NCBI RefSeq assembly: GCF_039652555.1
Contig: NZ_JBDJAF010000001.1
Span: 1,116,001-1,180,000, forward strand
Reading direction: 5' to 3'
DNA: 64,000 nt
DNA from: Parafrigoribacterium mesophilum
GTDB taxonomy: Bacteria; Actinomycetota; Actinomycetes; Actinomycetales; Microbacteriaceae
Shown here: positions 33,477 to 42,290 of the stretch, piece after piece
Position numbering within the stretch: position 1 is the stretch's first letter
Layout: each line of letters begins with the position of its first letter
Made by a program: the position numbers and the translations under genes
The notes under the pieces: generated by a model
What the model saw: only the letters and a program-made list of their open reading frames with translations
The model's database searches: none
What the model was told of the DNA's origin: nothing

Positions 33477-35168
33477 GTGGCAGACCGTCTCAATTCCGTC
33501 GCGGAAAAGACAGATCGTACGGGAACTAGAAATGTCTGGTCTGTGCTGCCGACCGTGCAGGATGTGCTGCGGCTTCCGGTTGTCATCGATGCGCTTCCTG
33601 AGGTGCTCGCGGGGAGCGATTCGCTTGATTCTCCAGTGCGGTGGGTGCACGTCAGTGAGAGCCTGGCCGTCGCCAAGCTACTCGACGGCGGCGAGTTGCT
33701 GCTGACCACCGGAGCGGGGTGGTCAACCGACGATGCCGAGCTCACCCGGTACATCGACGACCTGGTGCAGGTTGGTGTCTCTGGACTGGTGCTGGAATTG
33801 GTGCAGCGATATCGGACGGTTCCCGGCGCGGTCTTGGATGCCTGCGTGCGTCACGGCTTTCCGCTGATCGTGGTTCACCGCGAGGTGAAGTTCGTTGCAA
33901 TCACCGAGGCCGTGCACAGCGGGATCATTTCGGTCCAGACCGGAGCGTTGCGTGCTCGCGACGAGCTGCGGGAATTGTTCACGGACCTGAGTTTGCGCGG
34001 CAGCCCGGCCGACTTCATCGTGAAGCAGCTGAGTCAGGTGCTCCACTCCACGGTCGTCTTGGAAAATCTCTCACACGAGGTGATCGCCATCGAAGGAGAG
34101 GGCCTGGATGCGCACGAGGTTCTGCGTCATTGGGAACAGAAGTCGCGCGCGGCGCACCGGACAGCCGACCAGGCGATGGTGACCGGGGAAGATTGCGCGG
34201 ACGGATGGATCGTCGTTCCGGTCGAGGCACGTGGCACCCGGTGGGGATCGCTTCTCGCCTTGCCTGGAGAGCCCCATCCGGCCGGCCGTGCCGCCGTACT
34301 CGTACAAGGCGCGATTGCACTCGCGTTGGGACGCCTGGCCGATCAGGATGCGGACGAATGGCTGCGCCTCAGTCATCAACGTCTACTTGACATGCTGCTT
34401 GACGGTCGCTACACCAATGCGAGCTCGGCTACCGCGAGGCTTGAATCCGCCGGGCTACCCCTGGCCCACAGACGAACGTTGATCGGTCTCACCATCGTGG
34501 GCGAAGAGGGCGCGTCAGGATCGGTGGCTGAGGCCATGACATCGGCGGCAGCCAGCATCGGCGCACACGCTGTGGCCGGTGCGGTTGCCGACTGGCCGGC
34601 GACAGCCGAGCTCAGGTCGCTTCACAACGCACCGCTGCAACTGGTGGTTTGCCTTTCCCTGCCCGCCGACACCCCCCTCGGAGACCGGCAACTTGAGCGA
34701 CTTGCTCGACAGTTCGCGGCGTCGGCAGGGATTTCGGCGGACAAGTTGACGATGGGGGTGGGATCGAAGGGGTCGGATGTCTCCGGGCTGCTGGTCTCGC
34801 TGCACGAGTCGATACGACTGCTGGAAGAAACATCTCGTCCGCACCGTGGCTTGGTGATTCAGCACGTGGCCGACCGACCGCTGTTGCGTCTGATCACCGC
34901 CCTGCGTGACGATCCGCGCGTGCAGGAGCACGCCGAACGAATGCTGCGCCGCCTGATCGACTATGACCTCGACCGGAACGGCGACTTGTTGAACGTCCTG
35001 GCGGCGACGCTGACGCACCCGACCAACCGGACCGCCGCCGCTGCCGCGAGTCACCTGTCGCGCTCGGTGTTCTACCAGCGTCTGGCGCTGATATCGAACC
35101 TGCTTGATGTCGACCTCGACGACGGTGAGACTCTGGCGTCACTGCAGGTGGCTATGTTCGCTCGCTGA
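33477..35168 (+). CDS. PucR family transcriptional regulator
   Basis: A 563-residue activator of the PucR/CdaR class. The N-terminal PucR domain (about 20-150) has VQDVLRLPVVIDALPEVLAGSD, VRWVHVSE, and GELLLTTGAGW. A GGDEF-like middle follows, then a C-terminal PucR-type HTH (RLIDYDLDRNGDLLNVLAAT, RTAAAAASHLSRSVFYQRL). PucR proteins control purine, allantoin or pyrimidine breakdown. GTG 33477 is well supported by AAAGGAG six bases upstream. It lies inside the pyrimidine locus, divergent from mmsA, and its stop is five bases from the stop of the convergent LLM gene, so it is the likely local regulator. Confidence 0.93.
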   Translation: MADRLNSVAEKTDRTGTRNVWSVLPTVQDVLRLPVVIDALPEVLAGSDSLDSPVRWVHVSESLAVAKLLDGGELLLTTGAGWSTDDAELTRYIDDLVQVGVSGLVLELVQRYRTVPGAVLDACVRHGFPLIVVHREVKFVAITEAVHSGIISVQTGALRARDELRELFTDLSLRGSPADFIVKQLSQVLHSTVVLENLSHEVIAIEGEGLDAHEVLRHWEQKSRAAHRTADQAMVTGEDCADGWIVVPVEARGTRWGSLLALPGEPHPAGRAAVLVQGAIALALGRLADQDADEWLRLSHQRLLDMLLDGRYTNASSATARLESAGLPLAHRRTLIGLTIVGEEGASGSVAEAMTSAAASIGAHAVAGAVADWPATAELRSLHNAPLQLVVCLSLPADTPLGDRQLERLARQFAASAGISADKLTMGVGSKGSDVSGLLVSLHESIRLLEETSRPHRGLVIQHVADRPLLRLITALRDDPRVQEHAERMLRRLIDYDLDRNGDLLNVLAATLTHPTNRTAAAAASHLSRSVFYQRLALISNLLDVDLDDGETLASLQVAMFAR

Positions 35169-35173
35169 GGCGC

Positions 35174-36190
35174 TCACGCCTTCGCGGCGATGTGTCCGGC
35201 CAGCGCCGGGATCACGGTCTCGCCGTAAACCCTGAGTGTTTCTTCCTTGTTGTCGTGTTGCAGGTAGCCGGCAAACTGATCGACGCCGAGTTCCGCCAGC
35301 ACCTTCAGCTTCTCGACGTGTTGCTCCGCCGGGCCGAGTAGGCAAAACCGCTCGACGATGTCGTCGGGCACGAACTCGGTGTGCGGATTGCCGACTATGC
35401 CGTGCTCGTTGTAGTCGTACCCCTCCCGCCCTTTGATGTAGTCGGTCAATGCCCGAGGAACGGAGGACTCCGCGCCATATTTCGCGACGATGTCGGCGAC
35501 GTGGTTACCCACCATTCCGCCGAACCAACGGCACTGGTCCCGCATGTGCCGCATGTCCGAGCCCACGTACATCGGCGCCGCTACACAGAATTTGACGGCA
35601 GCTGGATCGCGGCCCGCAGCTGCTGCGGCGTCACGAACCTTCGCGATCATCCATTCGGCGATGTCGACGTCGGCCAGCTGCAAGATGAAACCGTCGCCGA
35701 CCTCACCGGCCAGCTTCAACGCCAGTGGGCCGTAGGCCGCCACCCATACTTCCAGTTCTGAACCGCGACTCCACGGGAACTGCAGTGTGGCCCCGTTGTA
35801 TTCGACAGCTCGACTGTTGGCCAACTCCCTGATGACGTGGATGGCTTCGCGGAGCGTTTTCAGAGTGGTGGGTGCGCCGTTGGTGACCCGGACCGCGGAA
35901 TCGCCGCGCCCGATGCCGCACACGGTTCGATTGCCGTACATCTCGTTCAACGTGGCGAACACCGACGCGGTGACGGTCCAGTCCCTCGTCGCCGGGTTCG
36001 TGACCATCGGTCCGACCACGATCCGGTGTGTTTCGGCAAGGATCTGACTGTGGATCACGTACGGCTCCTGCCACAGCAAATGCGAGTCAAAGGTCCAGAC
36101 GTGACTGAATCCGTGTTGTTCCGCAAGTTTGGCCAGCGCGACGGTGCGCGAGGCCGGCGGGTTGGTCTGCAGGACTGCTCCGAATTGCAT
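35174..36190 (-). CDS. LLM-class F420-type oxidoreductase (TIGR03842-like)
   Basis: A 338-residue luciferase-like TIM barrel. It matches my memory of the TIGR03842/CPS_4093 group found beside hydantoinase and dihydropyrimidinase genes: MQFGAVLQTNPPASRTVALA, GFSHVWTFDSHLLWQEPYV, VTNPATRDWTVTASVFATLN, and GRGDSAVRVTNGAPTTLK, with GYLQHDNKEETLRVYGE near the end. Such enzymes use F420 or FMN. It follows the dihydropyrimidinase gene in the same operon (29-bp gap, AAGAGG eight bases before ATG). Since no dihydropyrimidine dehydrogenase gene is present in the window, it is a candidate for the pyrimidine-reducing step; that is inference. Confidence 0.88.
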   Translation of the reverse strand: MQFGAVLQTNPPASRTVALAKLAEQHGFSHVWTFDSHLLWQEPYVIHSQILAETHRIVVGPMVTNPATRDWTVTASVFATLNEMYGNRTVCGIGRGDSAVRVTNGAPTTLKTLREAIHVIRELANSRAVEYNGATLQFPWSRGSELEVWVAAYGPLALKLAGEVGDGFILQLADVDIAEWMIAKVRDAAAAAGRDPAAVKFCVAAPMYVGSDMRHMRDQCRWFGGMVGNHVADIVAKYGAESSVPRALTDYIKGREGYDYNEHGIVGNPHTEFVPDDIVERFCLLGPAEQHVEKLKVLAELGVDQFAGYLQHDNKEETLRVYGETVIPALAGHIAAKA

Positions 36191-36219
36191 CGTTCGTGCC
36201 TCTTTAAGTCAGTGCCTCT

Positions 36220-37635
36220 TCAGCTCAGATACTGCGAAAGACCGCGTTTGAAGTACCTACCATCACCCTTGGTGCCGAGATATTCATGGTGATCCACGAT
36301 GACCTTCCCCCGCGACAGCACCGTGTCGACGTGACCGTCGACCTCGTACCCTTCCCACGCCGAATAATCCATGTTCATGTGGTGGCTGGCCAGACCGATC
36401 GAGGTGTGCCCGTTGGGGTCGTAGACGACCACATCGGCATCGGCGCCGGGTTGGATCACCCCCTTCTTGCCGTACATCCCGAACATCCGGGCGGGTGTCG
36501 TCGACGTGACCTCCACCCAACGTTCGAGCGAGATGCGGCCGTCGACGACGCCCTGAAACAGCAGGTCCATCCTGTGCTCGACCGAGCCGATCCCGTTGGG
36601 GATCTTGGAAAAATTGCCAACGCCCATGTCCTTTTGATCTTTCATGCAGAACGGGCAGTGGTCGGTGGCCACCATCTGGATGTCATTGGTGCGCAGTGCT
36701 TGCCAGAGGTGGTGCTGGTGCCCTTCCGCACGTGAGCGTAACGGTGTCGAGCACACCCATTTCGCCCCTTCGAAGCCGGGGGCGCCGAGGTTCTCCTCCA
36801 GGGAGAGGTAGAGGTACTGCGGGCAGGTTTCACCGAACACGTTCTGGCCCAGCCCCCGGGCATGCGCGATCTGTTCGACGGCTTGCTTGGCCGAGACGTG
36901 GACCACGTACAGCGGCGCCCCGGTGATGTCCGCGAGCATGATGGCGCGGTGAGTGGCTTCCTCCTCGGTCTGCCATGGACGGGTGATGCCGTGATAATAC
37001 GGTGCGGTGTTGCCTGCTGCGAGCGCCTGCTGAACCAATAGGTCGATTACACTGCCGTTCTCGGCATGCATCATGATCATGCTGCCGTTAGTCGCGGCCC
37101 GCTGCATGGCCTTGACGATCTGCCCGTCGTCAGAAAGGAAGACTCCCTTGTAGGCCATGAACAGCTTGAAGCTGGAGACTCCCTCGGCGACCAGCTCGTC
37201 CATCGCCGTCAGCGAGGAATCCTGCACATCACTCAGGATCTGGTGGAAGCCGTAGTCGATCGCGCAGTTTCCCGCCGCCTTCTGGTGCCACAGCGCGAAC
37301 TGGTCGAGCACGTTTTCACCCGCGTACTGCACGACGAAGTCGACGATGCTCGTGGTGCCACCCCACGCCGCTGCACGGGTGCCGGTCTCGAACGTGTCTG
37401 AGGCCTTCGTGCCGCCGAACGGCATCTCCATGTGGGTGTGCGCGTCGACGCCGCCCGGGATCACATACCGATCCTTCGCATCGATGACCGTGTCTACGTT
37501 GTGTTCGAGATCGAACCCGAGCAGTGTCGAACCCGGCGCCAATACAGCCGCGATCGTCTCCCCGTCAATGACGACGTCGGCGACTGCGGTGCCCGTGGCG
37601 CTGACAACAGTTCCGTTTTTGATCAGTGTCTTCAC
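36220..37635 (-). CDS. hydA: Dihydropyrimidinase (D-hydantoinase)
   Basis: A 471-residue metal-dependent amidohydrolase that opens dihydrouracil or dihydrothymine to N-carbamoyl-beta-amino acids. The binuclear zinc site is visible: H66 and H68 in DAHTHME, the SSFKLFMAYKG segment carrying the carboxylated lysine, MHAENG, VVHVSA, and the aspartate in ATDHCPF. The conserved end is QPGADADVVVYDP. GTG 37635 is chosen because AAGGGG lies upstream at good spacing and the frame has no homology before it. It stands 25 bp after the beta-ureidopropionase gene, so the two consecutive reactions are encoded in order in one operon. Confidence 0.95.
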   Translation of the reverse strand: MKTLIKNGTVVSATGTAVADVVIDGETIAAVLAPGSTLLGFDLEHNVDTVIDAKDRYVIPGGVDAHTHMEMPFGGTKASDTFETGTRAAAWGGTTSIVDFVVQYAGENVLDQFALWHQKAAGNCAIDYGFHQILSDVQDSSLTAMDELVAEGVSSFKLFMAYKGVFLSDDGQIVKAMQRAATNGSMIMMHAENGSVIDLLVQQALAAGNTAPYYHGITRPWQTEEEATHRAIMLADITGAPLYVVHVSAKQAVEQIAHARGLGQNVFGETCPQYLYLSLEENLGAPGFEGAKWVCSTPLRSRAEGHQHHLWQALRTNDIQMVATDHCPFCMKDQKDMGVGNFSKIPNGIGSVEHRMDLLFQGVVDGRISLERWVEVTSTTPARMFGMYGKKGVIQPGADADVVVYDPNGHTSIGLASHHMNMDYSAWEGYEVDGHVDTVLSRGKVIVDHHEYLGTKGDGRYFKRGLSQYLS

Positions 37636-37660
37636 GGTCTCCCCTTGCTTGTCGACGGTG

Positions 37661-38509
37661 CTATGCCTTCGCGATCGCAGTGTAAGAGTCTGGTCGGCGG
37701 TCCCGATAGAACTGCCAGTTGTTGCGCACCTGACGAACCATGTCCAGATCGAGGTCGCGAATGACCACTTCCTCGTTCTCGGAGCTCCCCAGCTCCCCGA
37801 TGTGGTTGCCCGTCGGGTCGACAAACTGGCTGGAACCGTAGAAGTCCACGGCGAGTTCGCCGTACTCGTTGTCCTCCCGTCCGACGCGGTTCGGGGCCGC
37901 GACGAAATAACCGTTCGCCGCCGCTGCCGCCGGCTGCTCGATCTCCCAGAGTCGGTTGGACAGCCCGGGCTTTGTGGCATTCGGATTGAACACGATCTGG
38001 GCTCCGGCCAACCCGAGTTCACGCCAACCCTCCGGGAAGTGGCGGTCATAACAGATATAGACGCCGATCGGCCCGACGGCCGTGTCGAACACCGGGTAGC
38101 CGAGGTTTCCCGGCCGGAAGTAGAACTTCTCCCAGAACTTGTCGAGGTGAGGGATGTGGTGCTTTCGGTATTTGCCCATTACCGTGCCGTCGGCATCCAC
38201 CACAACGGCCGTGTTGTAGTACACGCCCGGCATTTCCTCCTCGTAAATCGGAAGGACCATCACCAGGTGCAGCTCCCGTGCGAGAGCCGCGAACCGCTGC
38301 ACGATCGGCCCGTCGGCCGGTTCGGCGAAACTGTAGTACTTCGCGTCCTCGGTGATGCCGAAATAGGGGCCGTAGAACAACTCCTGGAAGCAGATCACCT
38401 GCGCCCCGGCGGCGGCCGCGTCACGAGCGAACCGCTCGTGCTTCGCGATCATGGATTCTTTGTCCCCAGTCCACGTGGTCTGAGTAATAGCCGCTCTGAT
38501 TACCGTCAT
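37661..38509 (-). CDS. N-carbamoyl-beta-alanine amidohydrolase (beta-ureidopropionase)
   Basis: A 282-residue nitrilase-superfamily enzyme. The triad is E43 in FQELFYGPYF, K116 in YRKHHIP and C153 in YICYDRHFPEGWREL. WEKFYFRPGN and NATKPGLSNRLWEIEQPAAA are typical of eukaryote-like beta-ureidopropionases rather than the M20 peptidase type found in many bacteria. It should hydrolyse N-carbamoyl-beta-alanine to beta-alanine, CO2 and NH3, releasing nitrogen. It is the first gene of a leftward operon with hydA and the LLM gene. Its promoter lies in the 276-bp gap shared with the divergent NCS1 permease. Confidence 0.95.
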   Translation of the reverse strand: MTVIRAAITQTTWTGDKESMIAKHERFARDAAAAGAQVICFQELFYGPYFGITEDAKYYSFAEPADGPIVQRFAALARELHLVMVLPIYEEEMPGVYYNTAVVVDADGTVMGKYRKHHIPHLDKFWEKFYFRPGNLGYPVFDTAVGPIGVYICYDRHFPEGWRELGLAGAQIVFNPNATKPGLSNRLWEIEQPAAAAANGYFVAAPNRVGREDNEYGELAVDFYGSSQFVDPTGNHIGELGSSENEEVVIRDLDLDMVRQVRNNWQFYRDRRPDSYTAIAKA

Positions 38510-38785
38510 TGGTAGTGCCCTTCACGTTTTTCACCGAACGCTTCATCGCGTCACGCGCCACCACGATCCTTTCGCCAATTCAGTCCCCGAGGCAAGCTCT
38601 TGTGGCTCCGCATGGCAAACAATCTGTCCTGAACCACCTCACAATCAGGATGCTTCGTCGTTGACAGCCTCCGCCGGAATCCGAAATTCTAAGGACACAG
38701 AAGATGGCTCATGCTCGAGAAGCGACGCAGACATCGCCCCTCTGCAGACGAGTCAACCGCCTCGACACAGTTCTCGGAGTCAACG
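38510..38785. promoter_or_regulatory. Divergent control region of the pyrimidine locus
   Basis: This 276-bp gap separates the beta-ureidopropionase operon and the NCS1 permease gene. It holds TTGACA at 38661-38666 followed after 18 bp by AATTCT, a good sigma-70-like promoter for the permease. It also holds an inverted repeat TCCTGA (38627-38632)/TCAGGA (38645-38650) with a 12-bp spacer that could be an operator. No gene is seen in the gap. Confidence 0.5.
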
Positions 38786-40270
38786 ATGACAGAGATCCCC
38801 GCCGGCTATAGCAGCCGGCTCTATAACGACGACATCGCGCCCCGCGCTGAAGCGGGCAAGTGGCGGACCTGGGAGCTTTTCGCCTGGTGGATGTCGGCGT
38901 GGCACAGCCTGGCCGGTTACGCGATGGCCGTCGGCCTCATGGTCCTCGGCCTCACCGGCTGGCAGATGGCTATCGCACTGGTCGCTGGAATCGCCATCAT
39001 CTTTTTTGCCAGCAATTTGATGGGCGTTGCCGGCCAGAAGGTAGGGGTCCCGTTCCCGGTCTTCGCCCGCGCGAGCTTTGGCGTTTTCGGGGCGAACATC
39101 CCGGCGCTGCTGCGAGCCGTGGTCGCTGTGGCCTGGTACGGCATCAACACCTATCTCGCCTCGGCGGTTGTCATGATTCTCACCCTCAAGATCTGGCCGG
39201 AGGCGGAATCGCTCACCCACGACTCCTTCCTCGGACTGTCTTCCCTCGGGTGGATCTGCTTCCTGGTTTTGTGGGTGGCGCAACTGATCGTGCTGCACCG
39301 CGGAATGGAGACGGTGCGGAAGGTATCGAACTTCGCCGGCCCGGCCATCTGGGTGGCGATGGCTGCCCTGGCGGTGTGGACCTTGAACCGAGCGGGCTGG
39401 AGTCTCGACTGGAACTACCATCTCGGAAGCGTTCCGCTCAGCACTGGAGCGGCGATCGTCGCCACGCTCGCCGCGGTGTTCATCACCGTCGCCTTCATGG
39501 GTGGCCCGATGCTCAATTTCGCCGACTTCACCCGTTTGTCGCCCAATCCGAAGGCCGTGATCAAGGGCAACGGGCTTGGCCTCCTGCTGAACGGTGTCGC
39601 GTTCTGCTTGGTCTCGGTGATCATCGCGCTCGCTTCAGTCAAGGTCTACGGAAAGGCCATCCAGGATCCCCTCGAACTGATGCGGGATATTGACGACCCC
39701 ACTCTGCTGCTCTTGACGATCATCGTCGTCATGGTTGCCACCGCGGGAATCAACGTCATATTGAACTTCGTGTCGCCGTCCTACGACTTCTCGAATGTGT
39801 TGCCCAAGCACGTCAGCTTCAGGACAGGCGGTCTGATCACCGCCGTCCTCGCCGTCGTCGTGACGCCGTGGAACCTCTACTCGAATCCTGTACTCGTCAA
39901 CCAGTTCATCGGTGGCACCGGCGCCTTGGTCGGTCCGTTGTTCGGGATCATCATGGTCGATTACTTCCTGATCAGAAAGGCGCAGCTTCACGTGGAGAGC
40001 CTCTACAGCGATGCCCCCAACGGACGCTATTTCTACAGCCGCGGGGCCAATCTCAACTCCGTGATCGCGCTGTTGATCTCGGGGGCGATCACGCTTGCGG
40101 TGACCCTGGTGCCCATGTTCGCCGCCTTGGCTCCGTTCTCCTGGCCTATCGGCGTGATCTTCGGCGGGCTGATGTGCGTGGTCGTCAATCGTCTACGCCC
40201 GAACCTGCACGCTCGGGCTGCAGACCTCACTCAGCAAGCCGAGGAAGCCGCGCAGGCCGGCGTTCGGTAA
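38786..40270 (+). CDS. NCS1 family nucleobase:cation symporter
   Basis: A 494-residue, twelve-helix permease of the NCS1 family (Mhp1, PucI, Fur types), which imports uracil, hydantoin, allantoin or related bases with Na+ or H+. Diagnostic pieces are SSRLYNDDIAPRAEAGKWRTWELFAWWMSAWHS at the start, GQKVGVPFPVFARASFGVFG, GWICFLVLWVAQLIVL, the FISPSYDFSNV-like stretch NFVSPSYDFSNVLPK, and VDYFLIRKAQL. ATG 38786 has GGAG six bases upstream; the upstream ATG 38711 lacks homology and a good site. Its position opposite the ureidopropionase operon makes dihydropyrimidine, uracil or hydantoin the likely cargo. Confidence 0.93.
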   Translation: MTEIPAGYSSRLYNDDIAPRAEAGKWRTWELFAWWMSAWHSLAGYAMAVGLMVLGLTGWQMAIALVAGIAIIFFASNLMGVAGQKVGVPFPVFARASFGVFGANIPALLRAVVAVAWYGINTYLASAVVMILTLKIWPEAESLTHDSFLGLSSLGWICFLVLWVAQLIVLHRGMETVRKVSNFAGPAIWVAMAALAVWTLNRAGWSLDWNYHLGSVPLSTGAAIVATLAAVFITVAFMGGPMLNFADFTRLSPNPKAVIKGNGLGLLLNGVAFCLVSVIIALASVKVYGKAIQDPLELMRDIDDPTLLLLTIIVVMVATAGINVILNFVSPSYDFSNVLPKHVSFRTGGLITAVLAVVVTPWNLYSNPVLVNQFIGGTGALVGPLFGIIMVDYFLIRKAQLHVESLYSDAPNGRYFYSRGANLNSVIALLISGAITLAVTLVPMFAALAPFSWPIGVIFGGLMCVVVNRLRPNLHARAADLTQQAEEAAQAGVR

Positions 40271-40281
40271 GCCTCGGCTGC

Positions 40282-41184
40282 CTACTTGGCCTGCTGGAGG
40301 GTGCCGTCGACGAGCCCCACGATGATGGAGCAGTCCTTCTTGGCCTGCCCTGCGTCGATCGCACGCTGGAACAGCTGCTCCACGTGCTCGCCGATTTCCA
40401 GCGGGGTGTTCGTCGCGTGGGCCGCCGCGATTGCCAGCCCGATGTCCTTCTTGGCCAGTTCGGTGGTGAACGTCGGGGCAAAGTCTCTGTTGGCTGCTGC
40501 CGTCGGAACGATCCCCTTGACCGGGTACCAGGTGCGCAGCGCCCAACTGTCGCCGGAGGACACCGACGCGATGTCCCAGAACACCTTCGGATCCAGCCCG
40601 AGTCGGTCGGCCAGCACCGCACCTTCGGACACCCCGGCAAGGTCGATGAACAACATCAGGTTGTTGCAAATCTTGGCCGCCTGACCGGTGGTGGCGCCTC
40701 CGGTGGGAATGATGTTGCCGGCCATCGGCTCGATGAACGCGCTGGCGTCGCGCACCGCGCCGGCCTCTCCGCCGATCATGAAGGTGAGCGTTCCCGCTTC
40801 GGCGCCGCTGATGCCACCGGACACCGGTGCGTCCACAAAGCGGAAACCGGCAGCGCCTGCCGCATCGTGAAGCGCCTGAGCGGACTCGATGTCGATCGTG
40901 GAGGAGCCGACCAAAAGGGTGCTCGTACTGGCGTGAGCCAGGACGCCGTCCTCCGAAAGGTACACAGCCCGCGCGTGCTCGCCCTTAGGCAACATCGTGA
41001 ACACGACATCCGCACCATCGACGGCCTCCGCGATGCTGCCGACGACGTGCACCCCAGCCTTCTTCGCGGCATCCAGTGCCACCGGACTCAGATCGAAACC
41101 GCGAACGTCATGCCCGGCCTTGACCATGTTCGCCGACATGGGGCCGCCCATGTTTCCCAACCCGATCCATCCGACAACAGCCAT
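40282..41184 (-). CDS. mmsB: 3-hydroxyisobutyrate dehydrogenase family protein
   Basis: A 300-residue beta-hydroxyacid dehydrogenase. The Rossmann loop is WIGLGNMGGPM (6-16), the substrate motif is DAPVSGGISGAEAGTL (118-133), and the catalytic lysine is K161 in GQAAKICNNL. It interconverts 3-hydroxyisobutyrate and methylmalonate semialdehyde (or 3-hydroxypropionate and malonate semialdehyde; tartronate semialdehyde is another family substrate). Near mmsA and the aminotransferase it could drain or supply the semialdehyde of the pyrimidine pathway. AAGGAG lies nine bases before ATG 41184. It is convergent with the permease gene and divergent from a LysR regulator. Confidence 0.88.
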   Translation of the reverse strand: MAVVGWIGLGNMGGPMSANMVKAGHDVRGFDLSPVALDAAKKAGVHVVGSIAEAVDGADVVFTMLPKGEHARAVYLSEDGVLAHASTSTLLVGSSTIDIESAQALHDAAGAAGFRFVDAPVSGGISGAEAGTLTFMIGGEAGAVRDASAFIEPMAGNIIPTGGATTGQAAKICNNLMLFIDLAGVSEGAVLADRLGLDPKVFWDIASVSSGDSWALRTWYPVKGIVPTAAANRDFAPTFTTELAKKDIGLAIAAAHATNTPLEIGEHVEQLFQRAIDAGQAKKDCSIIVGLVDGTLQQAK

Positions 41185-41328
41185 CTCAGAAGCTCCTTCG
41201 CTCGAATAGTGCCGCCCGTTGTGCGGCACGCCTGATACAAGGTCAAACGTCCCACCCCGATATAGTGCAGTCAAGAAGAAAACCCACAGAGCCTATGTGC
41301 ATTCATGCACCCAGACCAAGGGGAGCGC

Positions 41329-42237
41329 ATGGTCGACTTCAAGCGACTACCCAGTCCGAACGACCTGCTCATCCTTCTCACCGTGGCGAGGCTCGGCCGG
41401 TTCAATGCCGTCGCCGAAGCCCTCGGCACCACCCACACCACCATCTCCCGCCGGATCCTGGCATTGGACAAGGAACTTGGCGGTCGCACCCTGGAGCGCA
41501 GCCCGCACGGGTGGGAACTGACCCAATTGGGCATCCAGGCGGTCAGCGCTGCGGAAGCCATCGAAGACAAACTGGCGGTGTTGCGGAATGCCATCAGCCA
41601 CGACGAGGGTTCGCTTTCCGGGTTGGTGCGGATCAGCACGGTGGACGGGTTCGGGGCGACGTTCGTCACGCCGGCTCTTGTGCGACTGCAGCAACGGCAT
41701 CCGAAGGTCGATGTCGAGCTGTTCAGCGCCACCCGCAAGGTCAACCAGAACCGCTCCGGGGTCGACGTCGAAATCGTCGCCGGCTGGACGGAAACGGTCA
41801 GTGCACAGCGCATCCACCTCACCGACTATTTCCTCAGGCTCTACGCCAGCCGCGCGTACCTGGATGCCCACGGCATGCCGGCGACGCTGGACGACGTGAA
41901 GCACCACGGCTTCGTCTCGTACGTGGAGTCGGCATTGCAGGTGGCCGAACTGGGGCAGCGATCGCTCAAACTGCCGATGCTCAGCACCAGCTTTCAGGCG
42001 ACGAGTATTTTTGCTCAGAACGAGGCCGTGCGCCGCGGTGCCGGAATCGGGCTTCTGGCGAATTTCATGGTGAACCGGGATCCGGACTTCGTGCCAGTGC
42101 TGCCGCAGGAGTTCCATCGGCAACTGCCGATGTGGGCGGTGGCCAGGCCTGAGTCGTTGCGGTCTACCGTGGTGGAGGCGGTGATCAGGTCCATCCGGCG
42201 TGAGGTGACGGAACGCCAGGATGAACTGTCCGGATAG
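41329..42237 (+). CDS. LysR family transcriptional regulator
   Basis: A protein of about 302 residues. The N-terminal winged HTH is RLPSPNDLLILLTVARLGRF, NAVAEALGTTHTTISRRILA and LDKELGGRTLERSPHGW. The effector domain spans about 90-295 (GLVRISTVDGFGATFVTPAL, GAGIGLLANFMV). ATG 41329 is chosen because AAGGGGAG sits just before it; ATG 41305 would add eight residues. It is divergent from mmsB (145-bp gap) and 53 bp upstream of the alcohol dehydrogenase gene in the same direction. It may control either or both. The ligand is unknown. Confidence 0.92.
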   Translation: MVDFKRLPSPNDLLILLTVARLGRFNAVAEALGTTHTTISRRILALDKELGGRTLERSPHGWELTQLGIQAVSAAEAIEDKLAVLRNAISHDEGSLSGLVRISTVDGFGATFVTPALVRLQQRHPKVDVELFSATRKVNQNRSGVDVEIVAGWTETVSAQRIHLTDYFLRLYASRAYLDAHGMPATLDDVKHHGFVSYVESALQVAELGQRSLKLPMLSTSFQATSIFAQNEAVRRGAGIGLLANFMVNRDPDFVPVLPQEFHRQLPMWAVARPESLRSTVVEAVIRSIRREVTERQDELSG

Positions 42238-42290
42238 CGGCGCGGTATTCTGCTCGCAGAACAGCGACGGCGAGACGGAAGGTCACCACA

